From Diaminobutyricibacter sp. McL0608 (lineage in GTDB: Bacteria; Actinomycetota; Actinomycetes; Actinomycetales; Microbacteriaceae): DNA of 64,000 bases. The position numbers and the translations under genes are program-made. Position 1 is the first letter of the stretch. Every line of letters begins with the position of its first letter. This document shows positions 49,301 through 57,999 of this stretch, piece after piece. The notes beneath the pieces were generated by a model, which searched no databases, was not told the DNA's origin, and worked only from the letters and a program-made list of their open reading frames with translations. Location: assembly GCF_039613825.1 (NCBI RefSeq), contig NZ_CP154826.1, positions 620,001-684,000 of the forward strand, in the 5' to 3' direction.

Positions 49301-49890
49301 ACCAGCCCGACGCATCCGCGCCGTCCACTCTCATCGTCCTCGCCCATCCGGATCTCGCGCACTCGCGCATCAACGCCCCGCTCGCCGCAGGCGTCGCGGA
49401 CGTGCCCGGCGCCACCGTGCGCCACCTCGACGCCCTGTATCCGGATGGCGCCATCGACGTCGAAGCCGAACAGCGGGCGCTCGAGGCCGCCGACACGATC
49501 GTGCTGCAGTACCCGACGTACTGGTATTCGACGCCGGGCCTGCTGAAGACCTGGCTCGACACTGTGCTCCTCCGCGGCTGGGCCTACGGTTCGAGCGCGC
49601 CGGGCGTGCTCAAGGGCAAGGGCCTGCGCGTGGTCACCTCGACCGGCGGCATCGAAGCGGCCTACTCGCCTGAGGGTTTCCACGGGTGGGAGATCGACGA
49701 CGTGCTGATCCCGCTGAAGGCGATCGCCCGGCGGCTCGGGATGCGCTGGCTCGAACCTCTCGTCGTCCACGGTGTGCGCGACGTCACCCCCGACGAACTC
49801 GACGGCTACGTCGACGACTACCGCCGCATGCTCCACGCCGAACCCGCGGCCCTCGCACTCTCCCCACTCTCCGCGCTCTCCGCAGCCTGA
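49297..49890 (+). CDS. NAD(P)H dehydrogenase (quinone), flavodoxin-2 fold
   Basis: 197 residues from a GTG that overlaps the tetR stop. LIVLAHPDLAHSRINAPLAAGV starts the flavodoxin-like fold, and DTIVLQYPTYWYSTPGLLKTWLDTVLLRGWAYG is the FMN/FAD-binding and active-site block found in MdaB/KefF/YwrO-type quinone reductases. VTSTGGIEAAYSPEGFHGWEIDDVLIPLKAIARRLGM continues the family pattern. These cytosolic flavoenzymes reduce quinones or nitro compounds by two electrons. The coupling to a TetR gene suggests induction by a toxic quinone. Confidence 0.92.
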   Translation: MNQPDASAPSTLIVLAHPDLAHSRINAPLAAGVADVPGATVRHLDALYPDGAIDVEAEQRALEAADTIVLQYPTYWYSTPGLLKTWLDTVLLRGWAYGSSAPGVLKGKGLRVVTSTGGIEAAYSPEGFHGWEIDDVLIPLKAIARRLGMRWLEPLVVHGVRDVTPDELDGYVDDYRRMLHAEPAALALSPLSALSAA

Positions 49891-49894
49891 CCCA

Positions 49895-49926
49895 GCGGAT
49901 GCGCGGGGGTGCGGATGCGCGGGGGT
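49895..49926 (+). repeat. Two tandem copies of a 16-bp unit
   Basis: GCGGATGCGCGGGGGT occurs at 49895-49910 and again at 49911-49926, followed by GCGGG, in the short convergent spacer between the quinone reductase and DUF389 genes. Nothing else is visible there. Confidence 0.8.
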
Positions 49927-49941
49927 GCGGGTGCCGGGTGC

Positions 49942-50943
49942 TCAGGGGGAGGGGGTGTGGAGGTCGACGGTGTAGGAGGGGACGAGGTCGACTTCGATGC
50001 CTGACGGGTCGACGCCTGCCGACTGCAGCTGGGTCTCGAGGGTGTCTGTGGCCGGGACGGGCGGAACCCCGGTCACCCGCACGAGATACGTGCCGTTCGC
50101 AGTGGTCACGCTGACGAGTTCCCACCCTTCGCTCTGCGCCCACGATTGCGCCACCGTGCGGATGGAGCTCTGCCGGGCCGTCTGCTGCGCGAGCCGCACC
50201 GACTGTATGGCGAGCGGCACCGCGACGATCACCACCATCGCCGCGATGGCGATCACCGCGTTGCGACGACGGATCGGCCGGTCGGAGACGACTTCGCCGG
50301 GCGCCGGACGCGCCCCGTAGACAGCGAGGATGACGATCCCGGTGGCGAGGATCGCGGCGACGTTCGTGACGAACAGCAGTAGCGCGCCCGCAGCCTGCGC
50401 GGGGGCACCGGATTCGAGGGTCAACCCCACCACCGTGAGCGGAGGGACGAGCGAAATCGCGATGGCGACCCCGGGGAGAGTGTCCGAGATGTCCGACCTG
50501 ACCAGCGCGACAGCGCCCACAGCGCCCGTCGCGAGGGCAGCGACGAGGTCGATGAGGTCGGGGGATACCCGGCTTGCGACCTCGGGGTCGGTGGCGGCGA
50601 CGACCGGTTCAGACACGAGCAGCCCGATGACGAAGCCGATCCCGATGGCCGCCAGGGCGCCGAGCACGACGAGGACGATCGAGCGGACGAGGTTGACCCC
50701 GTCGGCGAGAACGGTCGAGAGGCTGATGCCCTGGATCGGCAGCATCATCGGGGCGACGATCATCGCGCCGATCACGGTCGCCGAGGAGTTGGCGACGACC
50801 CCGGATGCTGCGATCACCGATGACAGCCCGAGCAGGAGCCAGAAGCGGGTCAGCCGCCGCCGGCGCTCGGCCCCTTCGAAGAGCACGGCGTTGCGCATCG
50901 CAGCGACGTCGTTGCGAACGTCGTCCGGCATCTCCGGGGACAT
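49942..50943 (-). CDS. DUF389-domain multi-pass membrane protein
   Basis: 333 residues from ATG 50943, preceded by GGGAGG. About six membrane helices form the DUF389 domain: FWLLLGLSSVIAASGVVANSSATVIGAMIVAPMMLPIQGISLSTVLADG is diagnostic, followed by SIVLVVLGALAAIGIGFVIGLLV, GVAIAISLVPPLTVVGL and AAGALLLFVTNVAAILATGIVILAVYG. A C-terminal soluble domain of about 90 residues ends the protein. The function of DUF389 proteins is unknown. It is divergent from the S12 hydrolase gene across a spacer with a long inverted repeat. Confidence 0.9.
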   Translation of the reverse strand: MSPEMPDDVRNDVAAMRNAVLFEGAERRRRLTRFWLLLGLSSVIAASGVVANSSATVIGAMIVAPMMLPIQGISLSTVLADGVNLVRSIVLVVLGALAAIGIGFVIGLLVSEPVVAATDPEVASRVSPDLIDLVAALATGAVGAVALVRSDISDTLPGVAIAISLVPPLTVVGLTLESGAPAQAAGALLLFVTNVAAILATGIVILAVYGARPAPGEVVSDRPIRRRNAVIAIAAMVVIVAVPLAIQSVRLAQQTARQSSIRTVAQSWAQSEGWELVSVTTANGTYLVRVTGVPPVPATDTLETQLQSAGVDPSGIEVDLVPSYTVDLHTPSP

Positions 50944-50997
50944 TCCGCACCTCCCGGCTCGGCCCCTCCCGTTACCGACGAGCGTATGCCCGCGGCC

Positions 50998-51071
50998 CGC
51001 TCGCCGCACTAATTGCGTCCCACCGCACTAGGTCTACCGAGTGCGCCGAGACGCAATTAGTGCGGCGAGCG
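50998..51071. repeat. 22-bp perfect inverted repeat with nested hairpin in loop
   Basis: The arms at 50998-51019 and 51050-51071 are exact complements (core CGCACTAATTGCGTC against GACGCAATTAGTGCG). The 30-base loop itself contains CGCACT (51024-51029) and AGTGCG (51040-51045), a second perfect stem that repeats the CGCACT motif of the outer arm. It lies between divergent genes, so it is not an ordinary terminator. Confidence 0.85.
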
Positions 51072-51180
51072 ACCTCGAGCGCTGCGGCGACGGCGGGCTT
51101 GTTCAGTCGGACGAACGGCGCCCCGATTAACTCTCGGATCGGACGAAAGAGGCGCCGAGAGGTTTTCTTATGGTGATGGA

Positions 51181-52566
51181 ATGAAGTCACTAGACGAGAT
51201 CCAGGCGTTCATCGACACGGAGTTCGCGGGCCTCGTCCGCGACCACAAGGTTCCCGGCGCGGTCGTCGCCGTCCTCAAGGACGGTGAGATCATCGACGCA
51301 GCAGGCGGCGTGCTCAGCACGTCGACACTCGTCGACGCCACCCCCGATTCGGTCTTCCAGATCGGCTCCATCACCAAGGTCTGGACGGCGACGCTCGTCC
51401 TGCAGCTCGTCGACGACGGACTGCTCGACCTGGATGCGCCCATCCAGACCTACGTCACCGACTTCCACCTCGCAGACGAGGCGTCCGCCGCCAGCATCAC
51501 CACGCGGCAGCTGCTCAGCCACCAGGGCGGATTCGAAGGCGACGTCTTCACCGACACCGGCCGTGGCGACGACGCCATCGCCAAGTACATCGCAGAGATC
51601 GCCGAACTGCCGCAGCTCTTCTCGCCGGGCGAACTGTTCTCATACAACAACGTCGGCTTCAGCATCCTCGGCCGTCTCGTCGAGGTCCTCCGCGAGAAGA
51701 CCTGGGAGCAGGCGCTCCTCGACCACATCGTCACCCCGCTCGGCCTCACCCACGTCGCCCCGAGCGCCTACGAGGCCATCCTTCACCGCGCGGCCGTCGG
51801 CCACGTCGGACCCGGAGAGGACGGCGTCGAGATCGCAGCCCCGACCTGGGCGCTCGCCCGCTCCAACGAGCCGGCCGGCTCCATGCTCGCCATGCGGCCG
51901 CGCGACCTCGTGAGCTTCGTGAAGATGCACCTCGACGGCGGAACCGCACCCGACGGCACGCGCATCCTCTCCGAGCAGTCGGTCGCGGCCATGCAGACCA
52001 AGCATGTCGACCTGCCCCGCCTGACCGGAATGGGCGACGCCTGGGGCCTCGGCTGGGAGATCATCGACAGCTCGGCGCCGACGGTGCTCGGCCACGACGG
52101 CGGCACGATCGGCCAGGCTGCCTTCCTGCGCATCGTCCCCGAGGCCGGGCTGGCCGTCGCGCTGCTGACCAACGGCGGTGACGTCTTCGGTCTCTTCGAG
52201 GATGTGGTCGCCCGCATCCTCGACGAGGTCGCCGGGGTCACGCTGCCGGGGCACCCGCTGCCGCCGGCCGAACACGCGGCCGTCGACGCGACAGCGTATC
52301 TCGGGCTCTACGCCGACACCATCTACGACCTGGTCGTCAGCCAGGACGAGGACGGCCGGGTCTGGCTGGACCGCACGCCGAAGGACATCATCGCCGAGAT
52401 CGGCGGACAGCCGGATCGCAGCGAACTCGTCGCGTTCGGACCGGACTCGCTCATCGGGGTCGAGGGTCAGCGCGGGATCCACCCGATCTACGTCTTCCTC
52501 GGCGACGCCGGCGACGGGCGGGCGAAGTACATCCACTACGGCCGCGTCGTCACGCGCGCCGCCTAG
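51181..52566 (+). CDS. S12-family serine hydrolase (class C beta-lactamase / D-aminopeptidase fold)
   Basis: 461 residues. The active-site triad of motifs is complete: S63-I-T-K66 (SxxK), Y155-N-N157 (YxN) and H305-D-G307 (HxG in place of KTG, as in D-aminopeptidase DAP). A C-terminal lipocalin-like barrel (about 360-461) follows, also as in DAP-type enzymes. There is no signal peptide, unlike beta-lactamases and penicillin-binding proteins, so it acts in the cytosol, probably on imported D-residue peptides. The C-terminal half of the protein at 58.0 kb is a clear paralogue sharing GDVFTDTGRGDD. It heads a nine-gene operon that includes a peptide importer. Confidence 0.88.
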   Translation: MKSLDEIQAFIDTEFAGLVRDHKVPGAVVAVLKDGEIIDAAGGVLSTSTLVDATPDSVFQIGSITKVWTATLVLQLVDDGLLDLDAPIQTYVTDFHLADEASAASITTRQLLSHQGGFEGDVFTDTGRGDDAIAKYIAEIAELPQLFSPGELFSYNNVGFSILGRLVEVLREKTWEQALLDHIVTPLGLTHVAPSAYEAILHRAAVGHVGPGEDGVEIAAPTWALARSNEPAGSMLAMRPRDLVSFVKMHLDGGTAPDGTRILSEQSVAAMQTKHVDLPRLTGMGDAWGLGWEIIDSSAPTVLGHDGGTIGQAAFLRIVPEAGLAVALLTNGGDVFGLFEDVVARILDEVAGVTLPGHPLPPAEHAAVDATAYLGLYADTIYDLVVSQDEDGRVWLDRTPKDIIAEIGGQPDRSELVAFGPDSLIGVEGQRGIHPIYVFLGDAGDGRAKYIHYGRVVTRAA

Positions 52567-52617
52567 CTCACCATCCACCGCGTTCACCGCAGCACGCACA
52601 CAGCAGAAAGAGCATCC

Positions 52618-54213
52618 ATGAAATCGATCAGGAAACCGGCGCTCGCGCTCATCGTCTCCGCCGTCGCCGTCACCTCACTGGCGGCGTGCGCGGGAGGCGG
52701 GGGCACGGCGTCGACGTCGGCCAACTATGTCGACGGCAAGCCGTTCACGCTCGCCCTCGCCGCCGACCCGGGCAACCTCGACCCGCAGGCCTCGGCCGTC
52801 AGCGCCCTCTTCGCGCTGACACATTTCGCCTACGACCCTCTCGTCAACGTCGACGCAAAGGGCAAGGTCAGCAGCGGTCTCGCGAAGGAGTGGAAGCTCG
52901 ACGGCACCACCGCGACCTTCACCCTGAAGTCAGGTGTGACCTGCTCAGACGGGTCGACCTTCACGGCGAAGACCGCTGCTGACAACGTCACCTGGGTCGA
53001 GGACCCGGCGAACAAGAGCCCGTTCCTCGGCGCGTTCATCCCGGCCGGCATCACGGCGGCCGACGACTCGTCGGCCGGCACCGTCACGCTCACCCTCTCG
53101 ACGCCCGCGCCGTTCCTGCTGCAGAGCCTCGCGAACCTGCCGATGGTCTGCGACGCAGGCCTGGCCGATCGCTCGAAGCTGGCCACCGCCACGCTCGGCA
53201 CCGGGCCGTACGTCCTGAGCGAAGCCGTGCCGAACGACCACTACACCTACAAGGTCAACAAGAAGTACACCTGGGGTCCCGGCGGCGCGAGCACGTCGGC
53301 GAAGGGCACGCCCGCGACCGTCACGGCCAAGATCATCACCAATGAGACCACCGCGGCCAACCTGCTGCTGTCCGGCCAGGTGAACTCGGCCCAGATCCTG
53401 GGACCGGACGCCGACCGCCTCGCCAAGGCGAAGCTGTTCTCGCAGGACACCCCGGCGCTGATCGGCGAGCAGTGGTACAACAACTCGGCCGGCCACCCGA
53501 CGAGCGACCCGGCCGTGCGCATGGCGCTCACCCAGGCCGTCGACCTCGGCGAGCTCCAGAAGGTCCTCACGTCGGGCAAGGGTGTGGCTGCGACCAGCTT
53601 CGCCGTCATCCCGCCCGTCGGCTGCGCGGTCGACTCCGTCTCGGCTGCACTGCCGAAGAAGGACGTCTCGGCAGCCAAGGCGGGGCTCGACGCAGCCGGC
53701 TGGAAGGTCGGCTCGGACGGTATCCGCGTGAAGGACGGCGTGAAGCTCAACCTCACCTTCATCTACGACTCCTCGCTCGGCGCCGGCGGAACTGCGGCCT
53801 CCGAGCTCGCGACCAAGGCGTGGGAGGCGATCGGCGCCAAGGTCACTGCCGCCCAGAACGATGAGACGGCTGTGTCCGCCGCCCTCTTCGGGACCGGCGC
53901 CTGGGACATCTCGTGGGAGCCGCTGAACGTCAACAGCCCCGACCAGCTCGTCGGCTTCCTCTCCGGGCCCGCGGCCCCCAAGGGAACCAACTTCGCGAAC
54001 ATCCAGAACGCGGACTACTCGTCGGCCGTCGCCAAGGCGATGACGATGAACGGCACCGATGGCTGCCAGACCTGGGCGGACGCCGAGTCGGCGCTCGTGA
54101 AGGCTGCTGACGTCGTGCCCTTCGCCAACAACATCGTGAAGACGTTCGGCAAGGGTGCCACCTTCCAGGCTGTGGGCGGGATCGTCCCGACCAGCATCCG
54201 GATGCTCGGCTAA
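52618..54213 (+). CDS. Peptide ABC transporter substrate-binding lipoprotein (SBP_bac_5)
   Basis: 531 residues. A lipoprotein signal peptide ends in LAAC with Cys24 as lipid anchor. ALTHFAYDPLVNVDAKGKVSSGLAKEWKLDGTTATFTLKSGVTCSDGSTFTAKTAADNVTWV is the family-5 signature region, and VRMALTQAVDLGELQKVLTSGKG matches the second lobe. Several cysteines (for example in GVTCSDGS, PMVCDAG and PVGCAVDSV) are present that the first cluster's binding protein lacks. It should capture peptides outside the membrane for the permeases encoded next. It starts 51 bases after the S12 gene. Confidence 0.94.
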   Translation: MKSIRKPALALIVSAVAVTSLAACAGGGGTASTSANYVDGKPFTLALAADPGNLDPQASAVSALFALTHFAYDPLVNVDAKGKVSSGLAKEWKLDGTTATFTLKSGVTCSDGSTFTAKTAADNVTWVEDPANKSPFLGAFIPAGITAADDSSAGTVTLTLSTPAPFLLQSLANLPMVCDAGLADRSKLATATLGTGPYVLSEAVPNDHYTYKVNKKYTWGPGGASTSAKGTPATVTAKIITNETTAANLLLSGQVNSAQILGPDADRLAKAKLFSQDTPALIGEQWYNNSAGHPTSDPAVRMALTQAVDLGELQKVLTSGKGVAATSFAVIPPVGCAVDSVSAALPKKDVSAAKAGLDAAGWKVGSDGIRVKDGVKLNLTFIYDSSLGAGGTAASELATKAWEAIGAKVTAAQNDETAVSAALFGTGAWDISWEPLNVNSPDQLVGFLSGPAAPKGTNFANIQNADYSSAVAKAMTMNGTDGCQTWADAESALVKAADVVPFANNIVKTFGKGATFQAVGGIVPTSIRMLG

Positions 54214-54226
54214 GCGCCCGGCGCTT
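54212..54226 (+). promoter_or_regulatory. Short hairpin after the binding-protein stop
   Basis: AAGCGCC-C-GGCGCTT overlaps the TAA of the binding-protein gene and could fold into a tight stem. It mirrors the larger hairpin found between binding-protein and permease genes in the first peptide operon (25294-25327) and may stabilise the upstream message. Confidence 0.5.
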
Positions 54227-54245
54227 CGCACGCACCACAGCACCA

Positions 54246-54277
54246 CGCTCCAACGCTCCAACGCTCCAACGCTCCAA
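54246..54277 (+). repeat. Four tandem copies of the 8-mer CGCTCCAA
   Basis: Exact copies start at 54246, 54254, 54262 and 54270, in the spacer just before the ribosome-binding site (AAGGAAAC) of the DppB-type permease gene. A non-triplet repeat in a leader can change length by slippage and so alter spacing without a frame effect. Confidence 0.85.
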
Positions 54278-54296
54278 CCAGTAAGGAAACCTCGGC

Positions 54297-55292
54297 ATGA
54301 CATCAGCAGTCGCCCTGCCGGCAGAAGAGATGCGCACCACCGGCGATCGTCGCTGGCAGCGCTTCGCGATCCGCCGGACAGGGCGACTGCTCGTGTCGCT
54401 CTGGGTGCTCGTGACGGCTTCGTTCCTCATGATCCACCTCGTGCCGGGCGATCCGATCCGGGCGGCGATGGGTCCGACGACCCCGCTCGCCGTGGTCAAC
54501 GCCCGACGCGAGGCCCTCGGCCTGAACGACCCGATCTGGCAGCAGTACCTGCACTACCTCCAGGGCGTGTTCACCGGTGACCTGGGAGTCTCCATCGGCT
54601 CCCAGCTCCCGGTCGCCCAGGTGATCGGCCAGCGCCTGGCCGCAACCGCCGCGCTCGCCGGCCTCGCCTTCCTCCTCGCCGTCGTGATCGCCGTGCCGAT
54701 CGGGGTCGCCGTCGCGGTCGCCACCCGTCGCTCGCGCGGTCGCCGGCTCGAACTGGGGTTCACCGCCGGCAGCGTCTTCCTCTCGACGATCCCCGACTTC
54801 CTGCTCGGTGTCGCACTCGTCTTCGTCTTCGGTGTCACGCTCGGTTGGCTGCCTGTCGCCGGCCGGGACAGCGCGGCCTCCTACATCCTCCCCGTGATCG
54901 CGCTGGCCCTCGGCCCCGCGGCCGTGCTGGCCCGAATCGTCCGCGTCGAGATGCTCGGTGTCCTCGACGCCGATTATGTGCGCACGGCCAGGGCGAAGAG
55001 GCTGAAGTCGTGGCGGATCCATCTCAGCCACGCCCTGCCGAACGCGCTCACGGCCACCCTCACCCTCGCGGGTCTCCTCCTGAGCTCTCTGGTGGTCGGC
55101 ACCGTGCTCGTCGAGAACGTGTTCGCCTGGCCCGGGCTCGGCAGCACCATCGTGCAGTCGATCCAGACCAAGGACTACCCCCTCGTGCAGGCGACGGTGC
55201 TCGTCTACGGCGTCGGCGTCCTGCTCGTGAACACCATCGTCGACGTCGTGCTCGCCCTGCTCGACCCGCGCTCGACCGTTGCGGAGCACTGA
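54297..55292 (+). CDS. Peptide ABC transporter permease (DppB type)
   Basis: 331 residues with an N-terminal cytosolic extension of about 27 residues. TASFLMIHLVPGDPIRAAMG and REALGLNDPIWQQYLHYLQGVFTGDLGVSIGS are DppB hallmarks; the EAA loop is VRTARAKRLKSWRIHLSHALPNA and the end VVGTVLVENVFAWPGLGSTIVQSI is typical. Its stop overlaps the start of the fused permease-ATPase gene (TGATG). It forms the channel with the N-terminal half of that protein. Confidence 0.94.
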   Translation: MTSAVALPAEEMRTTGDRRWQRFAIRRTGRLLVSLWVLVTASFLMIHLVPGDPIRAAMGPTTPLAVVNARREALGLNDPIWQQYLHYLQGVFTGDLGVSIGSQLPVAQVIGQRLAATAALAGLAFLLAVVIAVPIGVAVAVATRRSRGRRLELGFTAGSVFLSTIPDFLLGVALVFVFGVTLGWLPVAGRDSAASYILPVIALALGPAAVLARIVRVEMLGVLDADYVRTARAKRLKSWRIHLSHALPNALTATLTLAGLLLSSLVVGTVLVENVFAWPGLGSTIVQSIQTKDYPLVQATVLVYGVGVLLVNTIVDVVLALLDPRSTVAEH

Positions 55293-57229
55293 TGAAAGCC
55301 ATCCGGCGCACCATGCGCACCCCCCTCGGCGTCGCAGCGATGATCCTCCTGCTGGTCGTGCTGGCGACAGCCGTCTTCGCCCCGATCCTCTGGGGTGAGA
55401 AAGCGGATGCGGTCAACACGAACGACCTGCTGGCCGGGCCGTCGCCCGAGCACTGGATCGGAACCGACAACCTGGGCCGCGACCTCTTCTACCGCGTGCT
55501 GGTCGCGACGCGGCTCTCCATCGTGCTGGCCCTTCTCGCCACGCTCGTGTCGGTCGGCATCGGCCTGGTGCTCGGAGTCCTGCCGCTGCTCCTCGGACCG
55601 CGGTTCGGCAGGGTGATCACCTGGATCGTCGGCATCGCCGTCGCGTTCCCCGGCCTCCTGCTCGCCCTGTTCTTCGCGGTGATCTTCGGATCGGGTTGGC
55701 TCGGCGCCGTCCTGGCGATCGGTATCGCCGGTGCGCCGTCGTTCGCCCGCCTCTGCCAGACGCTCATCGCAGGCGTGTCGTCGCGCGACTACGTGGCGGC
55801 CGCGCGTGTCGGCGGGGTCGGACGGCTGCGGGTGCTGGGCCGCCACGTGCTTCCGAACGTCGGCGAGCCGCTGATCGTGAACGCGACCATCGGTGCCGGC
55901 GGCACCCTGCTCGCGTTCGCAGGTCTCTCCTTCCTCGGCCTCGGTGTCCAGCCGCCCTCGTACGACTGGGGCCGGCTGATGGGTGAGGGCCTGTCCGGCA
56001 TCTATGTGAACCCGCTCGCCGCACTTGCTCCCGGCATGGCGGTCGTCATCGCCGGTCTGGCTTTCAACCTCGTCGGCGAGTCCGCCGCGCGTGCGCTGGG
56101 GATCGCCTCCGCGAACCCGCTCACCGCCGCGAAGAAGAAGGTGCAGCCTCGCCCCGTTCCTCAGCCCATCCCGGTGGTGCAGGATGGAGACGCCGTCCTG
56201 GAGGTGCGCAACCTGCGCGTCACGTTCCCGGGAGTGGATGGCCCCGTCAGCCCGGTTCGCGGTATCAGCTTCACGATCGGCAAGGGCGAGGCCGTCGGCA
56301 TCGTCGGCGAGTCCGGCTCCGGCAAGTCGCTGACCGCCCTCTCGATCGCCCAGCTCGTCGAGCAGCCCGGTGAGGTGAAGGCCCAGCGCCTGGACTTCCT
56401 CGGCGAAGCGCTGCTGGAGGGCGACCCCGCCCGCCACCGTCGCCTTCTCGGCACCGCGCTCGCGATGGTGTTCCAGGACCCGATGACCTCGTTCAACCCC
56501 ACGAAGCGGATGGGCGGCCAGCTCGCCGAAGTGGCCGTCGAGCACCAGGGGATGAGCTCGAAGGATGCGCTCGCCCGGGCCGTCGACCGGTTCGACGCCG
56601 TCAGGCTCCCGGAGCCGGCGCGCCGGGTCAGGCAGTACCCGCACGAATTCTCTGGTGGGATGCGGCAGCGCGCGATGATCGCGATGGGCCTGATGGCCAC
56701 ACCGAAGCTCATCATCGCCGACGAGCCGACGACAGCGCTCGACGTGACCGTGCAGCAGCAGGTGCTCGCGCTCCTGCAGTCGATCCGCGAACAGGATGAC
56801 GTGGCCCTCCTGCTGATCAGTCACGATGTCTCCGTGGTCGCCGAGATCTGCGACCGGGTGCTGGTGATGTACGCCGGCCGAATCGTGGAAGACCTCCCGG
56901 CCCATGAGCTCGCGACTGCTGCGAAGCATCCGTACACGCGTGCCCTGCTCGCGGCCGTTCCCGACATGACCACCGACATCGACCAGCCTCTCGCGACGGT
57001 GCCAGGGCGCCCGGTCGACCCCGCGCAGGTCCCGGCGGGTTGCGCCTACGCCGCGCGCTGCCCGCTTGCTGACGCCCGTTGCCGCGGCATCGATCCGGAG
57101 CTCATCGAGGACGAGTCGGGCAACCGTGTCGCCTGCTGGCACGCCGGCGAGCCGATCCAGCTGGGGATGCCGGTCCAGCATCGCGCTGAACGGTTCGCCG
57201 AACTCGATGATGCGGAGGTCCTGGCATGA
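55292..57229 (+). CDS. Fused peptide ABC permease (DppC) and ATPase (DppD)
   Basis: 645 residues. Residues 1-275 are a complete DppC-type permease: PSPEHWIGTDNLGRDLFYRVL (51-70), several helices, and EAA loop VAAARVGGVGRLRVLGRHVLPN. After a Pro/Lys linker (279-300) comes a complete DppD-type ATPase: Walker A G339-ESGSGKS, VFQDPMTSFNPTKRMGG, FSGGMRQRAMIAMGL, LIIADEPTTALDVTVQ, and the CAYAARCPLADARC cysteine cluster. Usually these are two genes, as they are at 22.4-24.3 kb here. Because the reading frame is continuous and all motifs are intact, the fusion appears functional and fixes a 1:1 ratio of the two parts. Confidence 0.94.
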   Translation: MKAIRRTMRTPLGVAAMILLLVVLATAVFAPILWGEKADAVNTNDLLAGPSPEHWIGTDNLGRDLFYRVLVATRLSIVLALLATLVSVGIGLVLGVLPLLLGPRFGRVITWIVGIAVAFPGLLLALFFAVIFGSGWLGAVLAIGIAGAPSFARLCQTLIAGVSSRDYVAAARVGGVGRLRVLGRHVLPNVGEPLIVNATIGAGGTLLAFAGLSFLGLGVQPPSYDWGRLMGEGLSGIYVNPLAALAPGMAVVIAGLAFNLVGESAARALGIASANPLTAAKKKVQPRPVPQPIPVVQDGDAVLEVRNLRVTFPGVDGPVSPVRGISFTIGKGEAVGIVGESGSGKSLTALSIAQLVEQPGEVKAQRLDFLGEALLEGDPARHRRLLGTALAMVFQDPMTSFNPTKRMGGQLAEVAVEHQGMSSKDALARAVDRFDAVRLPEPARRVRQYPHEFSGGMRQRAMIAMGLMATPKLIIADEPTTALDVTVQQQVLALLQSIREQDDVALLLISHDVSVVAEICDRVLVMYAGRIVEDLPAHELATAAKHPYTRALLAAVPDMTTDIDQPLATVPGRPVDPAQVPAGCAYAARCPLADARCRGIDPELIEDESGNRVACWHAGEPIQLGMPVQHRAERFAELDDAEVLA

Positions 57230-57987
57230 GTGAACTGCACTTCGACGACGTGACCGTGCGCTTCGGCGCCGGACGCACCGCGATGACCGCGGTCGACGGC
57301 GTCAGCCTGAAGGTTCCGTCCGGCGAGGTCGTCGGTCTCGTCGGCGAGTCGGGCTCGGGCAAGTCGACCCTCGCCCGTACCGCCGTCGGTCTCTCCCCGA
57401 TCCACTCGGGCCGCATCCTTCTCGACGGAACCCCGATCGCCGCGCGCCGCGGCCGTCGCCCGCTGCAGATGGTCTTCCAGGACCCGTACTCCTCCCTCGA
57501 CCCGCGCATGACCATCGGTTCGAGCATCGCCGAGATCCTGCCGCGCGGCTTGAGCCGCACCGAGCGCCGTGAGGAAGTCGCCCGGCTCCTCGACCTCGTG
57601 CACCTCGACAACACCCGCGCCCAGGCCTATCCGTCGGCGCTCTCGGGCGGCCAGCGCCAGCGTGTCGCCATCGCCCGGGCACTCGCCGGCCGCCCCGAGG
57701 TCCTCGTCGCCGACGAGATCACCTCCGCGCTCGACGTCTCGATCCAGGGCTCGATGCTCAACCTGGTTCGGGAGTTGCAGGCCGAGCTCGGCCTGTCGAT
57801 GCTCTTCATCTCGCACAACCTGGCTGTCGTCCGCTACGTCGCCAGCAGCATCGCCGTCATGTACCGCGGGCGCATCGTCGAGCAGGGGCCGACCGCCCAG
57901 GTGCTCGACCAGCCCGAGCATCCCTATACCCGCCAGCTGCTCTCCGCGATCCCGCGGCGAGTCCAGACCACGACAACCCACCACTAG
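57226..57987 (+). CDS. Peptide ABC transporter ATP-binding protein (DppF type)
   Basis: 253 residues, shorter than the usual 320 because the C-terminal oligopeptide-ABC extension with its cysteine cluster is missing. Walker [11 protein letters not shown]-loop [16 protein letters not shown], signature LSGGQRQRVAIARAL and Walker B VLVADEITSALDVSIQG are present. An E-I replaces the usual E-P after the Walker B glutamate. The start overlaps the fusion gene by four bases. It is the second ATPase of the importer, and its absent tail is complemented by the one on the fused ATPase. Confidence 0.93.
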   Translation: MSELHFDDVTVRFGAGRTAMTAVDGVSLKVPSGEVVGLVGESGSGKSTLARTAVGLSPIHSGRILLDGTPIAARRGRRPLQMVFQDPYSSLDPRMTIGSSIAEILPRGLSRTERREEVARLLDLVHLDNTRAQAYPSALSGGQRQRVAIARALAGRPEVLVADEITSALDVSIQGSMLNLVRELQAELGLSMLFISHNLAVVRYVASSIAVMYRGRIVEQGPTAQVLDQPEHPYTRQLLSAIPRRVQTTTTHH

Positions 57988-57999
57988 AAGGAGTCCGAA

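Noticed and set aside
49895-49926. Tandem 16-bp repeat as a CRISPR or attachment site
   Set aside because: Only two adjacent copies, no spacers, no cas genes and no integrase nearby.
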